Notes: a model not told the origin generated them from the sequence alone. DNA of 64,000 bases from RFSX01 sp965248155 (GCA_965248155.1 CBDFIO010000002.1:620001-684000); one strand, 5' to 3'; counted from the stretch's first letter, positions 25,618 to 35,384 are shown. Translations and numbers: made by a program.

Positions 25618-26886
25618 ATGAAGGACACACAGGTTCAGACTTTAATAGCCAATGAACTAAAACGACAAAGAGAAGGAATTGAATTAATAGCATCTGAGAA
25701 TTTTACAAGTCAAGATGTGTTGGACGCCATGGGCACATGTCTAACCAATAAATATGCTGAAGGCTATCCAGGAAAAAGATATTATGGTGGTTGCGAAGTT
25801 GTAGATGAAATTGAATCTCTTGCTATAGAAAGACTGAAAACCTTATTTGGTGCCGAATATGCAAACGTGCAACCACATTCAGGAGCTCAAGCCAATGCCG
25901 CAGTATTCTTAGCTCTTCTTCAACCGGGGGACACCATTCTGGGGTTTGATTTATCGCATGGTGGTCATTTATCTCATGGTTCACCTGTAAACTATTCAGG
26001 TAAGGTATACAACCCTGTTTTTTATGGAGTGGAGGCGGATACAGGGGTAATAGATATGAGTAAGGTCAAATCAATTGCAGAGCTACATAAACCGAAATTA
26101 ATTATCTGTGGAGCTTCAGCATATTCACGAGACTGGGATTATGAATCGTTCCGTCAGATAGCTGATTCTGTAGGAGCTCTATTATTAGCGGATATTGCCC
26201 ACCCTGCCGGTTTAATTGCAAAAGGATTACTAAATGATCCAATTCCACATTGTCATATTGTAAGCTCTACAACTCATAAAACACTACGAGGTCCAAGGGG
26301 AGGAATTATCATGATGGGGAAAAACTTTGAAAACCCATGGGGCAGAACAACCAAAAAAGGAAATCCTATAAAGATGTCTGCCATCCTTAATTCGGGCGTT
26401 TTTCCGGGCATGCAAGGAGGTCCTTTAGAGCATGTAATTGCAGCAAAAGCTGTTGCATTTAAAGAAGCCTTAGATCCTTCATTTAAATCATATGGAATTC
26501 AAGTCATAAAAAATGCGAATGCTATGGCTCAGGCCTTTGTTGATAAGGGATATAATTTGATTTCCGGCGGTACGGATAATCATCTCATGTTAGTTGATTT
26601 AAGAAATAAAAACATATCAGGCAAAGACGCTGAGAATGCCTTAGTTAAAGCAGATATTACTGTAAATAAGAATATGGTCCCTTTTGATGATAAAAGCCCT
26701 TTTGTGACTTCTGGAATAAGAATTGGAACGGCAGCAGTAACTTCTCGCGGGTTTAATGAAGAAGATTGTGTCAGGGTTGTAGATTGGATGGATGAAATAT
26801 TGATGGGATCCGAAAATGAATCAAGGATCAATTCTATTAAGTCTGAAATAAATGAATTTATGGAAAGATTTAGTTTATATGCCTGA
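25618..26886 (+). CDS. glyA: Serine hydroxymethyltransferase GlyA
   Basis: 422 aa from the ATG at 25618; a TTG one codon earlier is less likely. The PLP-lysine motif is in SSTTHKTLRGPRGG, and the N-terminal IELIASENFTSQDV and NKYAEGYPGKRYYGG motifs (tetrahydrofolate and PLP contacts) are unmistakable. It interconverts serine and glycine and loads the one-carbon pool. The stop lies 8 bp from the clpX stop on the other strand, so the two transcripts converge with no room for a separate terminator. Confidence 0.98.
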   Translation: MKDTQVQTLIANELKRQREGIELIASENFTSQDVLDAMGTCLTNKYAEGYPGKRYYGGCEVVDEIESLAIERLKTLFGAEYANVQPHSGAQANAAVFLALLQPGDTILGFDLSHGGHLSHGSPVNYSGKVYNPVFYGVEADTGVIDMSKVKSIAELHKPKLIICGASAYSRDWDYESFRQIADSVGALLLADIAHPAGLIAKGLLNDPIPHCHIVSSTTHKTLRGPRGGIIMMGKNFENPWGRTTKKGNPIKMSAILNSGVFPGMQGGPLEHVIAAKAVAFKEALDPSFKSYGIQVIKNANAMAQAFVDKGYNLISGGTDNHLMLVDLRNKNISGKDAENALVKADITVNKNMVPFDDKSPFVTSGIRIGTAAVTSRGFNEEDCVRVVDWMDEILMGSENESRINSIKSEINEFMERFSLYA

Positions 26887-26894
26887 TTCTAATA

Positions 26895-28142
26895 TTAAGC
26901 TACTTTCAATTTTGAGATAGAAGATTGCTTCAACTGCTCAGAAGCATAGCTTTTGTCAACTACAAATTCTTTAACTTCCTTTTGAGATGGCAATTCAAAC
27001 ATGGCATCGGTGAGGATAGCTTCCAAAATTGATCTAAGCCCTCTTGCTCCTAACTTATATTCCATTGCTTTTTCAGCTACAAATTCAATAGCATCTTTTT
27101 GGATAATAAGATTAATACCTTCAATGGAAAATATTTTTTGGTATTGCTTTATGAGAGCATTCTTGGGTTCTGTAAGTATTCTTACCAGTGTTTCTCTATC
27201 CAGAGGATTCAGATAAGTTAATACAGGCATCCTGCCAATTAATTCAGGAATCAGCCCATAGGATTTCAAATCTTGATGAGATATATATTTTAGCAAATTT
27301 TCCTCATCATGAAGTTCTTTACTAATATTATTAAATCCGATTACCTGAGTATTCAGCCTTTTCGCAATAATTTTATTAATTCCATCAAATGCTCCACCCA
27401 TAATAAACAAGATGTTGGAAGTATTGACTTGAATCATTTTTTGCTCCGGATGTTTTCTTCCACCGTAAGGAGGTACATTGACTTCAGTTCCTTCCAACAT
27501 TTTAAGCAATGCTTGCTGAACTCCTTCACCTGAAACATCTCTTGTGATTGAAGGGTTATCCCGCTTTCGAGCAATTTTATCAATTTCATCAATGTAAACG
27601 ATCCCCTTTTCAGCTGCATCAGTATTATAATCAGAAGATTGTAGGAGTCTACTCAGCATACTTTCAACATCTTCACCGACATAACCAGCTTCAGTAAACA
27701 CTGTTGCGTCGACAATAGCAAAAGGAACGTTTAGATATCTTGCAATCGTTTTAGCCAACAAGGTTTTGCCGGTCCCTGTCTGACCTACGAAAAGTATGTT
27801 AGATTTTTCTATTTCAATGTCGTCCGTGTCTTTTTGATTCAATCTTTTGTAGTGATTGTAGACACTTACAGCTAGAAATCTCTTGCTTTCACTCTGACCA
27901 ATAATATATTCGTCTAGATAATCTTTGATCTTTTGTGGTGTAACTCCAACAGGAAGATTAAAGCTGAAATCGTTCTTCCCTTTTATTTTTTTATTACCTA
28001 ACTCATCGTTAACGATTTCGTAAGCTTGCTCAACACATGCTTCACAAATATGGCCTTCAACACCGGCTATCAGCAGTAGTGTATCTCTTTTATCTCTTCC
28101 ACAAAAAGAGCATTTTTGACCTTTATTTTTTCCTGTTGCCAA
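26895..28142 (-). CDS. clpX: ATP-dependent Clp protease ATPase subunit ClpX
   Basis: 415 aa. The N-terminal zinc-binding domain shows CSFCGRDKRD and ICEACVEQA (four Cys, about residues 11-41). The AAA+ core has Walker A GQTGTGKT, the pore loop GYVGEDVE, Walker B IVYIDEIDKIA and the pore-2 RKRDN segment. ClpX unfolds proteins and feeds them to ClpP. It follows clpP by 3 bp and ends the tig-clpP-clpX set, the usual order in bacteria. Confidence 0.98.
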   Translation of the reverse strand: MATGKNKGQKCSFCGRDKRDTLLLIAGVEGHICEACVEQAYEIVNDELGNKKIKGKNDFSFNLPVGVTPQKIKDYLDEYIIGQSESKRFLAVSVYNHYKRLNQKDTDDIEIEKSNILFVGQTGTGKTLLAKTIARYLNVPFAIVDATVFTEAGYVGEDVESMLSRLLQSSDYNTDAAEKGIVYIDEIDKIARKRDNPSITRDVSGEGVQQALLKMLEGTEVNVPPYGGRKHPEQKMIQVNTSNILFIMGGAFDGINKIIAKRLNTQVIGFNNISKELHDEENLLKYISHQDLKSYGLIPELIGRMPVLTYLNPLDRETLVRILTEPKNALIKQYQKIFSIEGINLIIQKDAIEFVAEKAMEYKLGARGLRSILEAILTDAMFELPSQKEVKEFVVDKSYASEQLKQSSISKLKVA

Positions 28143-28145
28143 AGC

Positions 28146-28853
28146 TTAAGATTCTTTTTTTCTTGGGTTATCTCTAGATAATACTTCATCTACAAGTCCA
28201 TATTCTTTAGCCTCATTAGCAGTCATCCAGTTATCTCGATCACTGTCTTTCTCGATCTTATCAAACTTCTGGCCAGTATTAAGTGCCATAATTTCATACA
28301 ACTCCCCTCTTAAATCTTTGATAAGATTATAAGTGATTTCCATATCTGAAAACTGACCTTGCATTCCTCCACTTGGTTGATGGATCATCACACGGCTATG
28401 TTGAAGACAAGTACGTTTACCTTTTTTTCCAGAACTTAATAATACGGCACCCATGGATGCAGCAAGACCTGTACAGATAGTACTAACATCAGGAGTTACA
28501 TATTGCATAGTATCATAAATCCCTAATCCTGAAACAACTGAGCCTCCCGGGCTATTAATAAACATTTGGACATCTCTTTTAGGATCTGTAGACTCCAAAA
28601 ACAATAATTGCGCTTGAACTACATTAGCTACATAATCATTGATTGGAACTCCCAGGAAAATTATCCTATCCATCATCAATCTTGAGAACACATCCATGCC
28701 CACAACATTTAATTGTCTTTCTTCAATCACCTGAGGTGTAAAACCTGTAATGTTAGGAAAGCTATTAATACCATTCAAATGATGATCAACGGCTTCCGCA
28801 TTTATATTCAGGTGCCGAGTGGCATATTTCTTAAATTCATTAGTTAAAGACAT
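28146..28853 (-). CDS. clpP: ATP-dependent Clp protease proteolytic subunit ClpP
   Basis: 235 aa, slightly longer than Escherichia coli ClpP because of an N-terminal extension of about 40 residues. The catalytic Ser is in GLAASMGAVLLSSG, the His in HSRVMIHQPSGG and an Asp follows in the DLRGEL region. IFLGVPINDYVANVVQAQLL and FINSPGGSVVSGLGIYDTM are the family oligomerisation and substrate-groove segments. It forms the tetradecameric barrel with ClpX. It starts 15 bp after tig and ends 3 bp before clpX. Confidence 0.97.
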   Translation of the reverse strand: MSLTNEFKKYATRHLNINAEAVDHHLNGINSFPNITGFTPQVIEERQLNVVGMDVFSRLMMDRIIFLGVPINDYVANVVQAQLLFLESTDPKRDVQMFINSPGGSVVSGLGIYDTMQYVTPDVSTICTGLAASMGAVLLSSGKKGKRTCLQHSRVMIHQPSGGMQGQFSDMEITYNLIKDLRGELYEIMALNTGQKFDKIEKDSDRDNWMTANEAKEYGLVDEVLSRDNPRKKES

Positions 28854-28868
28854 AAATCATTTTTCTCT

Positions 28869-30230
28869 TTAAACGCTTAATTCCGCTTTTTGATTTAAAG
28901 ATTCGACTTTTTTATAAAATCCATCTTTATCAATAGACGTTTCTAATATTGTAATTTTCTCTCTTATAGCATCAAATAACTTGCCACTACTGATATTTTC
29001 GACCGCACTATTCAATTGTTCTCTGTTTTTCATTAAGGAAAAAGCAGTATTTTTTAAAGATGCTTCATCAATGTAAGGAGAATAGTTTCTTACAGCATCA
29101 ACAAAAAATTGGAATATTTCTTCTTCTTTTACCTCAACTTCAAAGCGTTTTACCAGCTTTTTCTTGATAATTCTCCATTTAAGTTCCTTTTTAAAGGAAT
29201 CAAATTGTTCATCGGTTATTTCCTTTTCTTTGGTTAACCATTTTCGGAGAAAGCCATCAGGTAATTCAAGCTGATTTTTATCCATAAGCGCCTCCATGAT
29301 TTCCCGATTAAGCAAGTTGACAGCCTCTTTATTAAAATAATCTTCGATATAAGCTTTTATTTTATCACGAGCTTCATTTTCAGACTTAACTTCATCTTTT
29401 CCAAAATACTTATCAAATAAATCTTGATCAAATTCCGCAGGTTTTACCCGTACCACATCAATAACATCAGCTCTATATTCTTTGTTCAATGATTCAATGT
29501 CTTCGTCTTCAGATAATTTCAGTAAATGTTTCATTACATATTCCTGAGTAACTCCTTCTTCGATATCAAATACATCAATATCAATACTTGCTCCCTTTTT
29601 CTTACCTAAGATGCTTTTTTTGTAATCATCTTTAAGCTTGTCATAAGCAATTGAAAAGTCAGATTCATGCCCATCTGATTTTAATTCTTTTCCTTCCAGT
29701 TCTTTGATTTGAAAGTAAATTAAATCTTCTTCCTTTATTTCATCATCTGTACTTTCCTGATTTCCAGCTCTTTTACAAATATTTTCAACTTCTTCATCGA
29801 TGATTGCGGATTCAATATCAATGATATTCTTGTGATAGCTATCAGATTCCCCGATACCTTCTACATCAAATTCTGGTTCTAGGCCCAACTCAAATTCATA
29901 CACATAATCTTGTGGATTGATGTGATCAATCTCAGGAAGTTTGTCTTCATTAATCAATAAAGGTTCACCAATAATATTGAATTCATCACCGGTTATGATG
30001 TCGTTAATTTTATCTGTAAGGATTTTTGAAATAGATTCTTGCATGGTTGCAGTGCCATACATCTTTTTTATCATCCCCAATGGAGTTTTCCCTTTACGGA
30101 AGCCCTTCATATGTGCTTTTTGCTGATAAGATTTCAGTTTCTCATTGTATTCTGACAGATAATCAGATTGCTCAATAGTGAGTTTCAATTCTGCGTTAAG
30201 ACTGTCAATAATCGACTTCTCTACTTTCAT
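28869..30230 (-). CDS. tig: Trigger factor
   Basis: 453 aa. The ribosome-binding N-terminal domain is recognisable by FRKGKTPLGMIKKMYG (about residues 40-55; the family signature is G-F-R-x-G-x-x-P). The middle region (about 150-250) corresponds to the PPIase-like domain, here quite divergent, and the C-terminal half is a helical, highly charged chaperone arm. It acts on nascent chains at the ribosome exit tunnel. Gene order tig-clpP-clpX supports the call. Overall divergence is normal for the Bacteroidota branch. Confidence 0.93.
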   Translation of the reverse strand: MKVEKSIIDSLNAELKLTIEQSDYLSEYNEKLKSYQQKAHMKGFRKGKTPLGMIKKMYGTATMQESISKILTDKINDIITGDEFNIIGEPLLINEDKLPEIDHINPQDYVYEFELGLEPEFDVEGIGESDSYHKNIIDIESAIIDEEVENICKRAGNQESTDDEIKEEDLIYFQIKELEGKELKSDGHESDFSIAYDKLKDDYKKSILGKKKGASIDIDVFDIEEGVTQEYVMKHLLKLSEDEDIESLNKEYRADVIDVVRVKPAEFDQDLFDKYFGKDEVKSENEARDKIKAYIEDYFNKEAVNLLNREIMEALMDKNQLELPDGFLRKWLTKEKEITDEQFDSFKKELKWRIIKKKLVKRFEVEVKEEEIFQFFVDAVRNYSPYIDEASLKNTAFSLMKNREQLNSAVENISSGKLFDAIREKITILETSIDKDGFYKKVESLNQKAELSV

Positions 30231-30275
30231 TTTGGAATATCTAAAGACTAAGTTTGAAAGGCTTTTTTAAAAATG

Positions 30276-30357
30276 TGCGGGTGGAGGGACTCGAACCCCC
30301 ACGCCGTGAAGCACTAGATCCTAAGTCTAGCATGTCTACCAATTTCATCACACCCGC
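30276..30357 (-). tRNA. tRNA-Leu (anticodon TAG)
   Basis: The minus strand folds into a class II tRNA. The acceptor stem GCGGGTG (30357-30351) pairs with CACCCGC (30283-30277). A D-arm follows, then an anticodon arm with the loop CTTAGGA giving anticodon TAG. Next come a variable arm and a T-arm with GGTTCGAGTCC. The discriminator base is A (30276), as expected for Leu, and the CCA end is not encoded. It lies between tig and the divergent (p)ppGpp synthetase gene, with a good promoter 16 bp upstream. Confidence 0.96.
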
Positions 30358-30372
30358 GGGATAAAAAGAACG

Positions 30373-30402
30373 CAAAGGTAATTGTTTTTAATAATACTCC
30401 AA
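30373..30402 (-). promoter_or_regulatory. Promoter of tRNA-Leu (-33 TTG / -7 TACCTTTG)
   Basis: On the minus strand the -7 box TACCTTTG (30380-30373) fits TAnnTTTG exactly. A TTG at 30402-30400 sits 19 bases upstream, the spacing expected for the Bacteroidota housekeeping sigma factor. The predicted start is a few bases before the mature tRNA end at 30357. This is the best promoter match in the window. Confidence 0.7.
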
Positions 30403-30456
30403 TTACTTTACAAAATTGTATTAAATTATTACATTTAAATCAGTCAAAAAGAATGT

Positions 30457-32691
30457 ATGCCGAGGGGTAAGGCCATTACCAAGCAAGAATATTCTTCAAT
30501 AGACAAAGAATACCAGTCATTGTTTAATAAGGTGAGGTCTAGGTGCACTCCAGAGGATAAATCCAATCTACAAAAAGCATACGAATTAATTTTATCTGCT
30601 CACAAGTTTCAAAGAAGAAAATCTGGTGAACCTTATGTTTTCCATCCTATAGAAGTAGCAAGAATTTGTTTCGAAGAGAAAGGATTAGGACCTACGGCTA
30701 TTGTAGCTGCTTTATTACACGATATCGTAGAAGATACAGAAGTCACATTAGAGGAAATAAGAGAACTATTTGGTGAAAAGATCACAAGAATTGTTGATGG
30801 TCTTACGAAATTGGATGGAACATATAATATAGAAAATAAGCAGGCTGAGAATTTTAAAAAAGTATTAAGCTCCCTGGTCTATGATGTGCGGGTAGCCTTA
30901 ATAAAAATGGCAGATAGAATACATAACCTCAGGACTATTGATGTCATGCCAAAACATAAGCAGCTTAAAATTGCAGCAGAGACCGCCTATATATATGCGC
31001 CCCTGGCTCACAGATTAGGTCTTTATAATGTTAAAACTGAGTTCAACGATATCTGTATGAAAATTACCGATCCCGATCGGCACAATGAAATCACAAAAAA
31101 ATTATCGGATTCAGAATCCAAACGAAGCACTTATATCAAGGAATTCATTCAGCCATTAAAAAATAAACTTAATGAACTGGATGTAGATTACAGAGTAATA
31201 GGGAGATCCAAGGCTATATCATCTATATGGAATAAAATCCAGAAGAAGCAGATTCCATTTGAACAGATATATGATTTATTTGCAGTTCGAATAATTGTTG
31301 ACATTGAGAAAGAGCGTGAAAAAAGTGTTTGTTGGCAGATATATTCGATTATCACAGATGTATACAAACCTATCCCTGAAAGATTGAAAGATTGGATTAC
31401 GACACCAAAAAGCAATGGATATGAATCACTTCACACCACTGTCATTGGTCCCAATGGTCGTTATGTTGAAGTTCAAATCAGATCAGATCGAATGGATGAT
31501 ATTGCGGAGCGTGGATTTGCTGCTCATTGGAAATATAAAGGAGTAAAAGATAGCAATAATGTATATGATAAATGGCTGGATAATATTAGGGCACTACTAG
31601 ATACTCAACATTCAGATGCTCTTGAATTCCTAAATGATTTCAAAACCAATTTGTTTAGTAAAGAAGTATATGTCTTTACGCCAAATGGGGATATGAAGAT
31701 TTTGCCTGAAGGCGCCACTGCATTAGATTTTGCATTTGAAATTCATTCCGATATTGGATACCACGCTACTGCTATTAAAGTGAACAACAAGTTGGTTCCG
31801 ATGGGTCATCAATTAAAAAATGGGGACCAGGTTAATGTGACGACCAATAAAAATCAAAAGCCATCTGAACATTGGCTAAAATTGACGGTTACTGGTAAAG
31901 CAAGGTCAAAGATTCGTTCTTCAATGAAAGAAGAAAAAAGACAAAAAGGCGAATATGGAAAAGAATCTTTGATGCGGAAAATGAAAAACCAAAAATTAGG
32001 GTTTGAGGAGAATGTTGATTTTCTGGTCAAACATTTTGGATATGTTAACAGACCTGATCTTTATTATGCTCTGGCAATGGAAGAAATTAAAATGCCAGAT
32101 TTCAAGAAATTTGAAACCGAAGGTGGAAAAATTTTAAAAGAAAAAGAATCATTAACAAAATTAGGAACTCAAGCACCTCCGGATGTTCCTATTTCAAAAA
32201 AACAAAAACCGCCAACAACAAAGTCGGGAATTCTGGTCAACGGTGAATCTGCAGACCAATATGAATTTGCTTTGGCCAGATGTTGCAATCCAGTTCAAGG
32301 TGATGAGATATTTGGGTATCTCACCACAGGACAAGGCTTAAAAATTCATCGCGCAAATTGTAGAAATGCAACACACCTGCTTGCAAACTACAGTTATCGT
32401 GTTCTCAAGGCGGAATGGCTCAATGATTCAAGTACGAATTTTACAGTAGAATTATCAATTATAGGTGTTGATTCAGGCCCGGGAGTTATACAATCTCTTA
32501 CCAATGAGATCTCTAGCAACCTTGGTGTTAATATTAGATCTTTTAATATTCAGGGAGATGAAGGATATTTTGAAGGAAAAATAAGCCTATTTGTAAAAAA
32601 CAAAGACCAGCTAACCCATGTTATGAACTCAATAGAAAAATTGGAAGGTATAACCAATGTTAGTAGAATTGTTAAGGAAGAACATGAATGA
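30457..32691 (+). CDS. Bifunctional (p)ppGpp synthetase/hydrolase (RelA/SpoT family)
   Basis: 744 aa. The hydrolase HD domain has AALLHDIVEDTEVT and KMADRIHNLRTID (about residues 85-165), with the HDxxED residues intact. The synthetase domain has VIGRSKAISSIWNKIQKK, YDLFAVRIIVD and TPKSNGYESLHTTV (about 245-335). TGS (VYVFTPNGDMKILPEGAT), a Cys-containing helical zone (ARCCNPVQGDEI) and a C-terminal ACT domain follow. Both active sites look complete, so this is a Rel-type enzyme controlling the stringent response. Its last codons overlap the fur-like gene by 8 bp, so the two are translated together. Confidence 0.96.
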   Translation: MPRGKAITKQEYSSIDKEYQSLFNKVRSRCTPEDKSNLQKAYELILSAHKFQRRKSGEPYVFHPIEVARICFEEKGLGPTAIVAALLHDIVEDTEVTLEEIRELFGEKITRIVDGLTKLDGTYNIENKQAENFKKVLSSLVYDVRVALIKMADRIHNLRTIDVMPKHKQLKIAAETAYIYAPLAHRLGLYNVKTEFNDICMKITDPDRHNEITKKLSDSESKRSTYIKEFIQPLKNKLNELDVDYRVIGRSKAISSIWNKIQKKQIPFEQIYDLFAVRIIVDIEKEREKSVCWQIYSIITDVYKPIPERLKDWITTPKSNGYESLHTTVIGPNGRYVEVQIRSDRMDDIAERGFAAHWKYKGVKDSNNVYDKWLDNIRALLDTQHSDALEFLNDFKTNLFSKEVYVFTPNGDMKILPEGATALDFAFEIHSDIGYHATAIKVNNKLVPMGHQLKNGDQVNVTTNKNQKPSEHWLKLTVTGKARSKIRSSMKEEKRQKGEYGKESLMRKMKNQKLGFEENVDFLVKHFGYVNRPDLYYALAMEEIKMPDFKKFETEGGKILKEKESLTKLGTQAPPDVPISKKQKPPTTKSGILVNGESADQYEFALARCCNPVQGDEIFGYLTTGQGLKIHRANCRNATHLLANYSYRVLKAEWLNDSSTNFTVELSIIGVDSGPGVIQSLTNEISSNLGVNIRSFNIQGDEGYFEGKISLFVKNKDQLTHVMNSIEKLEGITNVSRIVKEEHE

Positions 32692-33163
32692 ATCTGATAA
32701 CCATATTGCCGAATTGATGGAAGAAGTAAAAGTAATTTTTACGAGTTACTTGGAAAAAAATCAATTCAGAAAAACACCGGAACGCTATGCGATTCTTGAA
32801 GAGATATATTCAAGAACAGATCACTTTGATGCAGAAGCGCTTTATATCCACATGAAAAATCAAAACTACCGTGTTTCCAGAGCCACAGTCTATAATACTC
32901 TGGAATTGCTGGTTAACTGCGATCTTGTTACAAAGCATCAATTTGGAACTAATCTCACCCATTATGAAAAATCCTATGGCTTCAAGCAACACGATCACCT
33001 ACTGTGTATTGATTGCGGAAAAGTAGTAGAATTTTGTGATCCGAGGATTCAAAATATCAAGGATATGATGGGTGAAATCCTGAATTTTAAAGTGACCCAC
33101 CATTCTCTTAACTTATATGGTAAATGTCAGGGTGCTTGTGAAAAAACAAAAAAGACTAAGTAA
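32684..33163 (+). CDS. Fur-family transcriptional regulator
   Basis: 159 aa from the ATG at 32684, which overlaps the end of the (p)ppGpp synthetase gene; an in-frame ATG at 32657 would give nine more residues and a long overlap. The winged-helix region has RKTPERYAILEEIYSR and YRVSRATVYNTLELLV. The dimerisation and metal part has QHDHLLCIDCGKVVEF and a second C-x-x-x-C near the end (GKCQGACEK). Four Cys suggest a structural zinc. It could be Fur, Zur or PerR; nothing in the sequence decides. The gene end overlaps that of the convergent metal permease-repressor fusion by 8 bp. Confidence 0.92.
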   Translation: MNESDNHIAELMEEVKVIFTSYLEKNQFRKTPERYAILEEIYSRTDHFDAEALYIHMKNQNYRVSRATVYNTLELLVNCDLVTKHQFGTNLTHYEKSYGFKQHDHLLCIDCGKVVEFCDPRIQNIKDMMGEILNFKVTHHSLNLYGKCQGACEKTKKTK

Positions 33164-34424
33164 CCCTTTTGGCTGGTATTGGAGAATCATGGGGATCCTT
33201 AGATGGAAATCCTAACTCTTTATCGATTTCATCTAATAATTCTTCAGATAAAAAGTGCTCAATCTGATCTGCAGCATCATGTACCTGATCAATATTGAGC
33301 CCCATTTGTTTTACCTGATAAGTCTCCCAAAGTCTATGTGCCCGCACTAATTGTTCAGCTTTATTTATGCCTTCTTTGGTTAAAAGGACTTTTTCTTTAT
33401 CCGAATCCAGCAGACTACTACGCGTCATGGTGTTTATGACCTTGTTAAGTTTACGAGGATTTATTTCGAGTCGGTCTGAAATAACTGATACGCTCATTCC
33501 CTTATCAAGCGGATTTTTAATAATCTGTCTGAGAACATCCTCACGGACGATCCGCTTCTTTTCCACCCTCTTCTGAGTCATCTTAAATAAAAGTCCTTTC
33601 TCAGGAGAAAAAATTACTGCTGCAAAATAAAAAAGAGTGGCCACAATGGTCATAGCCGGTCCGGGAGTGGTTTCAAAAATAATTGAAAGTATGAGACCCA
33701 ATACTGCAGAAAGTATTCCGATAACCGCAGATATTATGATGACAATTTGTAATCGATTAGAGATTAATAATGCCGTAGCTGCAGGTGTAATCAGCATCGC
33801 TACAACAAGTATAACTCCAACTGTTCTTAATGATGCTACAATTGCAAAAGACAGTAGCAACATTAAAAAGTAATGAATGGTCTTTGCTGAAATCCCCATC
33901 GTTTCAGCAATTGTTGCCTGAAAAGTTGTGATGAACAGATGCCTGTAGAATAATATTACACTTACAATAGTGTATACTGTTACTCCAAATGTGAGATAGA
34001 TGTCTTCATTAGAAATACCCAACACATTTCCAAAGAGAAAATCTTTCAAATCTAAATGGACACCTTCACTTTGATTCAACCAGGAAATACCCATTATCCC
34101 TACAGCAAACATAGCTGTGAAAATGATTCCAATAGCAGCGTCGTTTTTGGTTTGAACATTTTGCTGGATCCAGGAAATTGAAATGCCTGCAATAAGACCG
34201 GCAATCGTTGAACCTATAAAAAACCCAAGTGTACTATAACCAAAGAATAGAAAAGCGAAAAATATTCCCGGTAATACTGCATGTGAGAGTGCATCCCCGA
34301 TTAATGACATGTTGCGCAGAACGATGAAACTTCCTAAAATACCACACATCAGACCAACTAAAGAAGAGGCTATTAAAGCTCTTATCGCCCATTCTGAAGA
34401 CAATATTTCAAATAATTCGTTCAA
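33156..34424 (-). CDS. Metal ABC transporter permease (ZnuB/MntB type) fused to a DtxR-type repressor
   Basis: 422 aa. About residues 1-275 form an ABC-3 family permease with eight or nine membrane helices (SLIGDALSHAVLPGIFFAF near the start is the family motif; TVGVILVVAMLITPAATA later). After a basic linker (about 282-295) comes a DtxR/MntR-like module. Its helix-turn-helix is about 305-345 (MSVSVISDRLEINPRKLNKV). The metal-sensing part holds VRAHRLWETYQVKQMG, VHDAADQIEHFLSEEL and KDPHDSPIP, the characteristic end of the family. Chlamydia YtgCR has the same architecture. No ATPase or binding-protein gene adjoins it. A metal-responsive regulator released from, or acting at, the membrane is possible. 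Confidence 0.93.
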   Translation of the reverse strand: MNELFEILSSEWAIRALIASSLVGLMCGILGSFIVLRNMSLIGDALSHAVLPGIFFAFLFFGYSTLGFFIGSTIAGLIAGISISWIQQNVQTKNDAAIGIIFTAMFAVGIMGISWLNQSEGVHLDLKDFLFGNVLGISNEDIYLTFGVTVYTIVSVILFYRHLFITTFQATIAETMGISAKTIHYFLMLLLSFAIVASLRTVGVILVVAMLITPAATALLISNRLQIVIIISAVIGILSAVLGLILSIIFETTPGPAMTIVATLFYFAAVIFSPEKGLLFKMTQKRVEKKRIVREDVLRQIIKNPLDKGMSVSVISDRLEINPRKLNKVINTMTRSSLLDSDKEKVLLTKEGINKAEQLVRAHRLWETYQVKQMGLNIDQVHDAADQIEHFLSEELLDEIDKELGFPSKDPHDSPIPAKRVT

Positions 34425-34469
34425 ACTAAGATAATATTTAGATAAATATAATATTAAATTTAGACTATT

Positions 34470-35384
34470 CTAAAAATAGCGTTCAGCTATAAGTCCCTCC
34501 TTCAATGCATAGTCAGATACCATAACCGAATTGATGCTCCCTAGCGATTCAAGAACAAAGTGAATTAACAACATTGACTCCAGGCTTAGATCTGCTCTTT
34601 GTATGGGCATTCCTTTCATCTCTTCTCTTTGTTTCAGACTGAAATGAACGATTTCATGAGCAGCTTCATTGACATGTTCGGCACTATATATTTTTCCGGC
34701 TCTAATAGAAAACAAATTTTCCAATAAATCAATAATTTCGAAAGGACCCGAAGCACCAACCAACAATTCAGGAGTAAGTTTACTCAAACTTCCTATTGTT
34801 GCCTTCAGATGAACACCGAGGAATGCCATGCACTTCGAATATTCTTCATTTGTAATTGGATCAGCATAGTCCAACTTTGATCTTAGCTCAGATATGCCCA
34901 CTTTTTCAGAAAAAGTAAATTTTTTATTTCCCGAGTTACAAATAAATTCTACACTTCCACCACCAATATCCATAATAAGCCAATTAGAAGTATCTATTTT
35001 TGAAAAACTAAGCACCCCTCTTGAAATAAGTTCAGCTTCTCTTAAACCGTCAATTACACTTATAGATATTTGAGTTTTGTTGAATACTTTTTTAATAAAT
35101 TCCTTACCATTCTGAGCAGATCTAATTGCAGAAGTTCCTACGGCATGAATATGATCAACATTGAGTTGATCGCATTTAGATTTGAAGGATTCCATGACTT
35201 CAATCCCAAAATAAAATCTGTCTTCTTTTATTTTTGATATTCCCCCTTTGGCTAAATAGACATATACCCGTTCTCTAAAAACTTCATCTAAACTTTGAGT
35301 GGCGTAATTGATGTCTACTATTAATAGATGAAAAGTATTACTTCCCAGGTCAATTACAGCAATTCGATTATCCACCGGTTGCAT
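34470..35384 (-). CDS. Ppx/GppA-family phosphatase (exopolyphosphatase-like)
   Basis: 304 aa of the actin-like ATPase fold. The N-terminal phosphate loop is IAVIDLGSNTFHLLIVD, the second is LIMDIGGGSVEFI, and the VGTSAIRSAQNG and GASGPFEIIDLLEN segments complete the Ppx/GppA pattern. These enzymes split polyphosphate or pppGpp from the end. The protein has only the two N-terminal domains; the extra helical and HD domains of larger Ppx enzymes are missing, as is common in Bacteroidota. Its start overlaps the lipoprotein gene upstream by 17 bp. Confidence 0.92.
   Translation of the reverse strand: MQPVDNRIAVIDLGSNTFHLLIVDINYATQSLDEVFRERVYVYLAKGGISKIKEDRFYFGIEVMESFKSKCDQLNVDHIHAVGTSAIRSAQNGKEFIKKVFNKTQISISVIDGLREAELISRGVLSFSKIDTSNWLIMDIGGGSVEFICNSGNKKFTFSEKVGISELRSKLDYADPITNEEYSKCMAFLGVHLKATIGSLSKLTPELLVGASGPFEIIDLLENLFSIRAGKIYSAEHVNEAAHEIVHFSLKQREEMKGMPIQRADLSLESMLLIHFVLESLGSINSVMVSDYALKEGLIAERYF

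Noticed and set aside
25481..25693. Minus-strand open frame in the gap before glyA
   Set aside because: Low-complexity Leu/Arg sequence, overlaps the glyA start, no signal or family features; kept only as the location of a sigma-54-like sequence.
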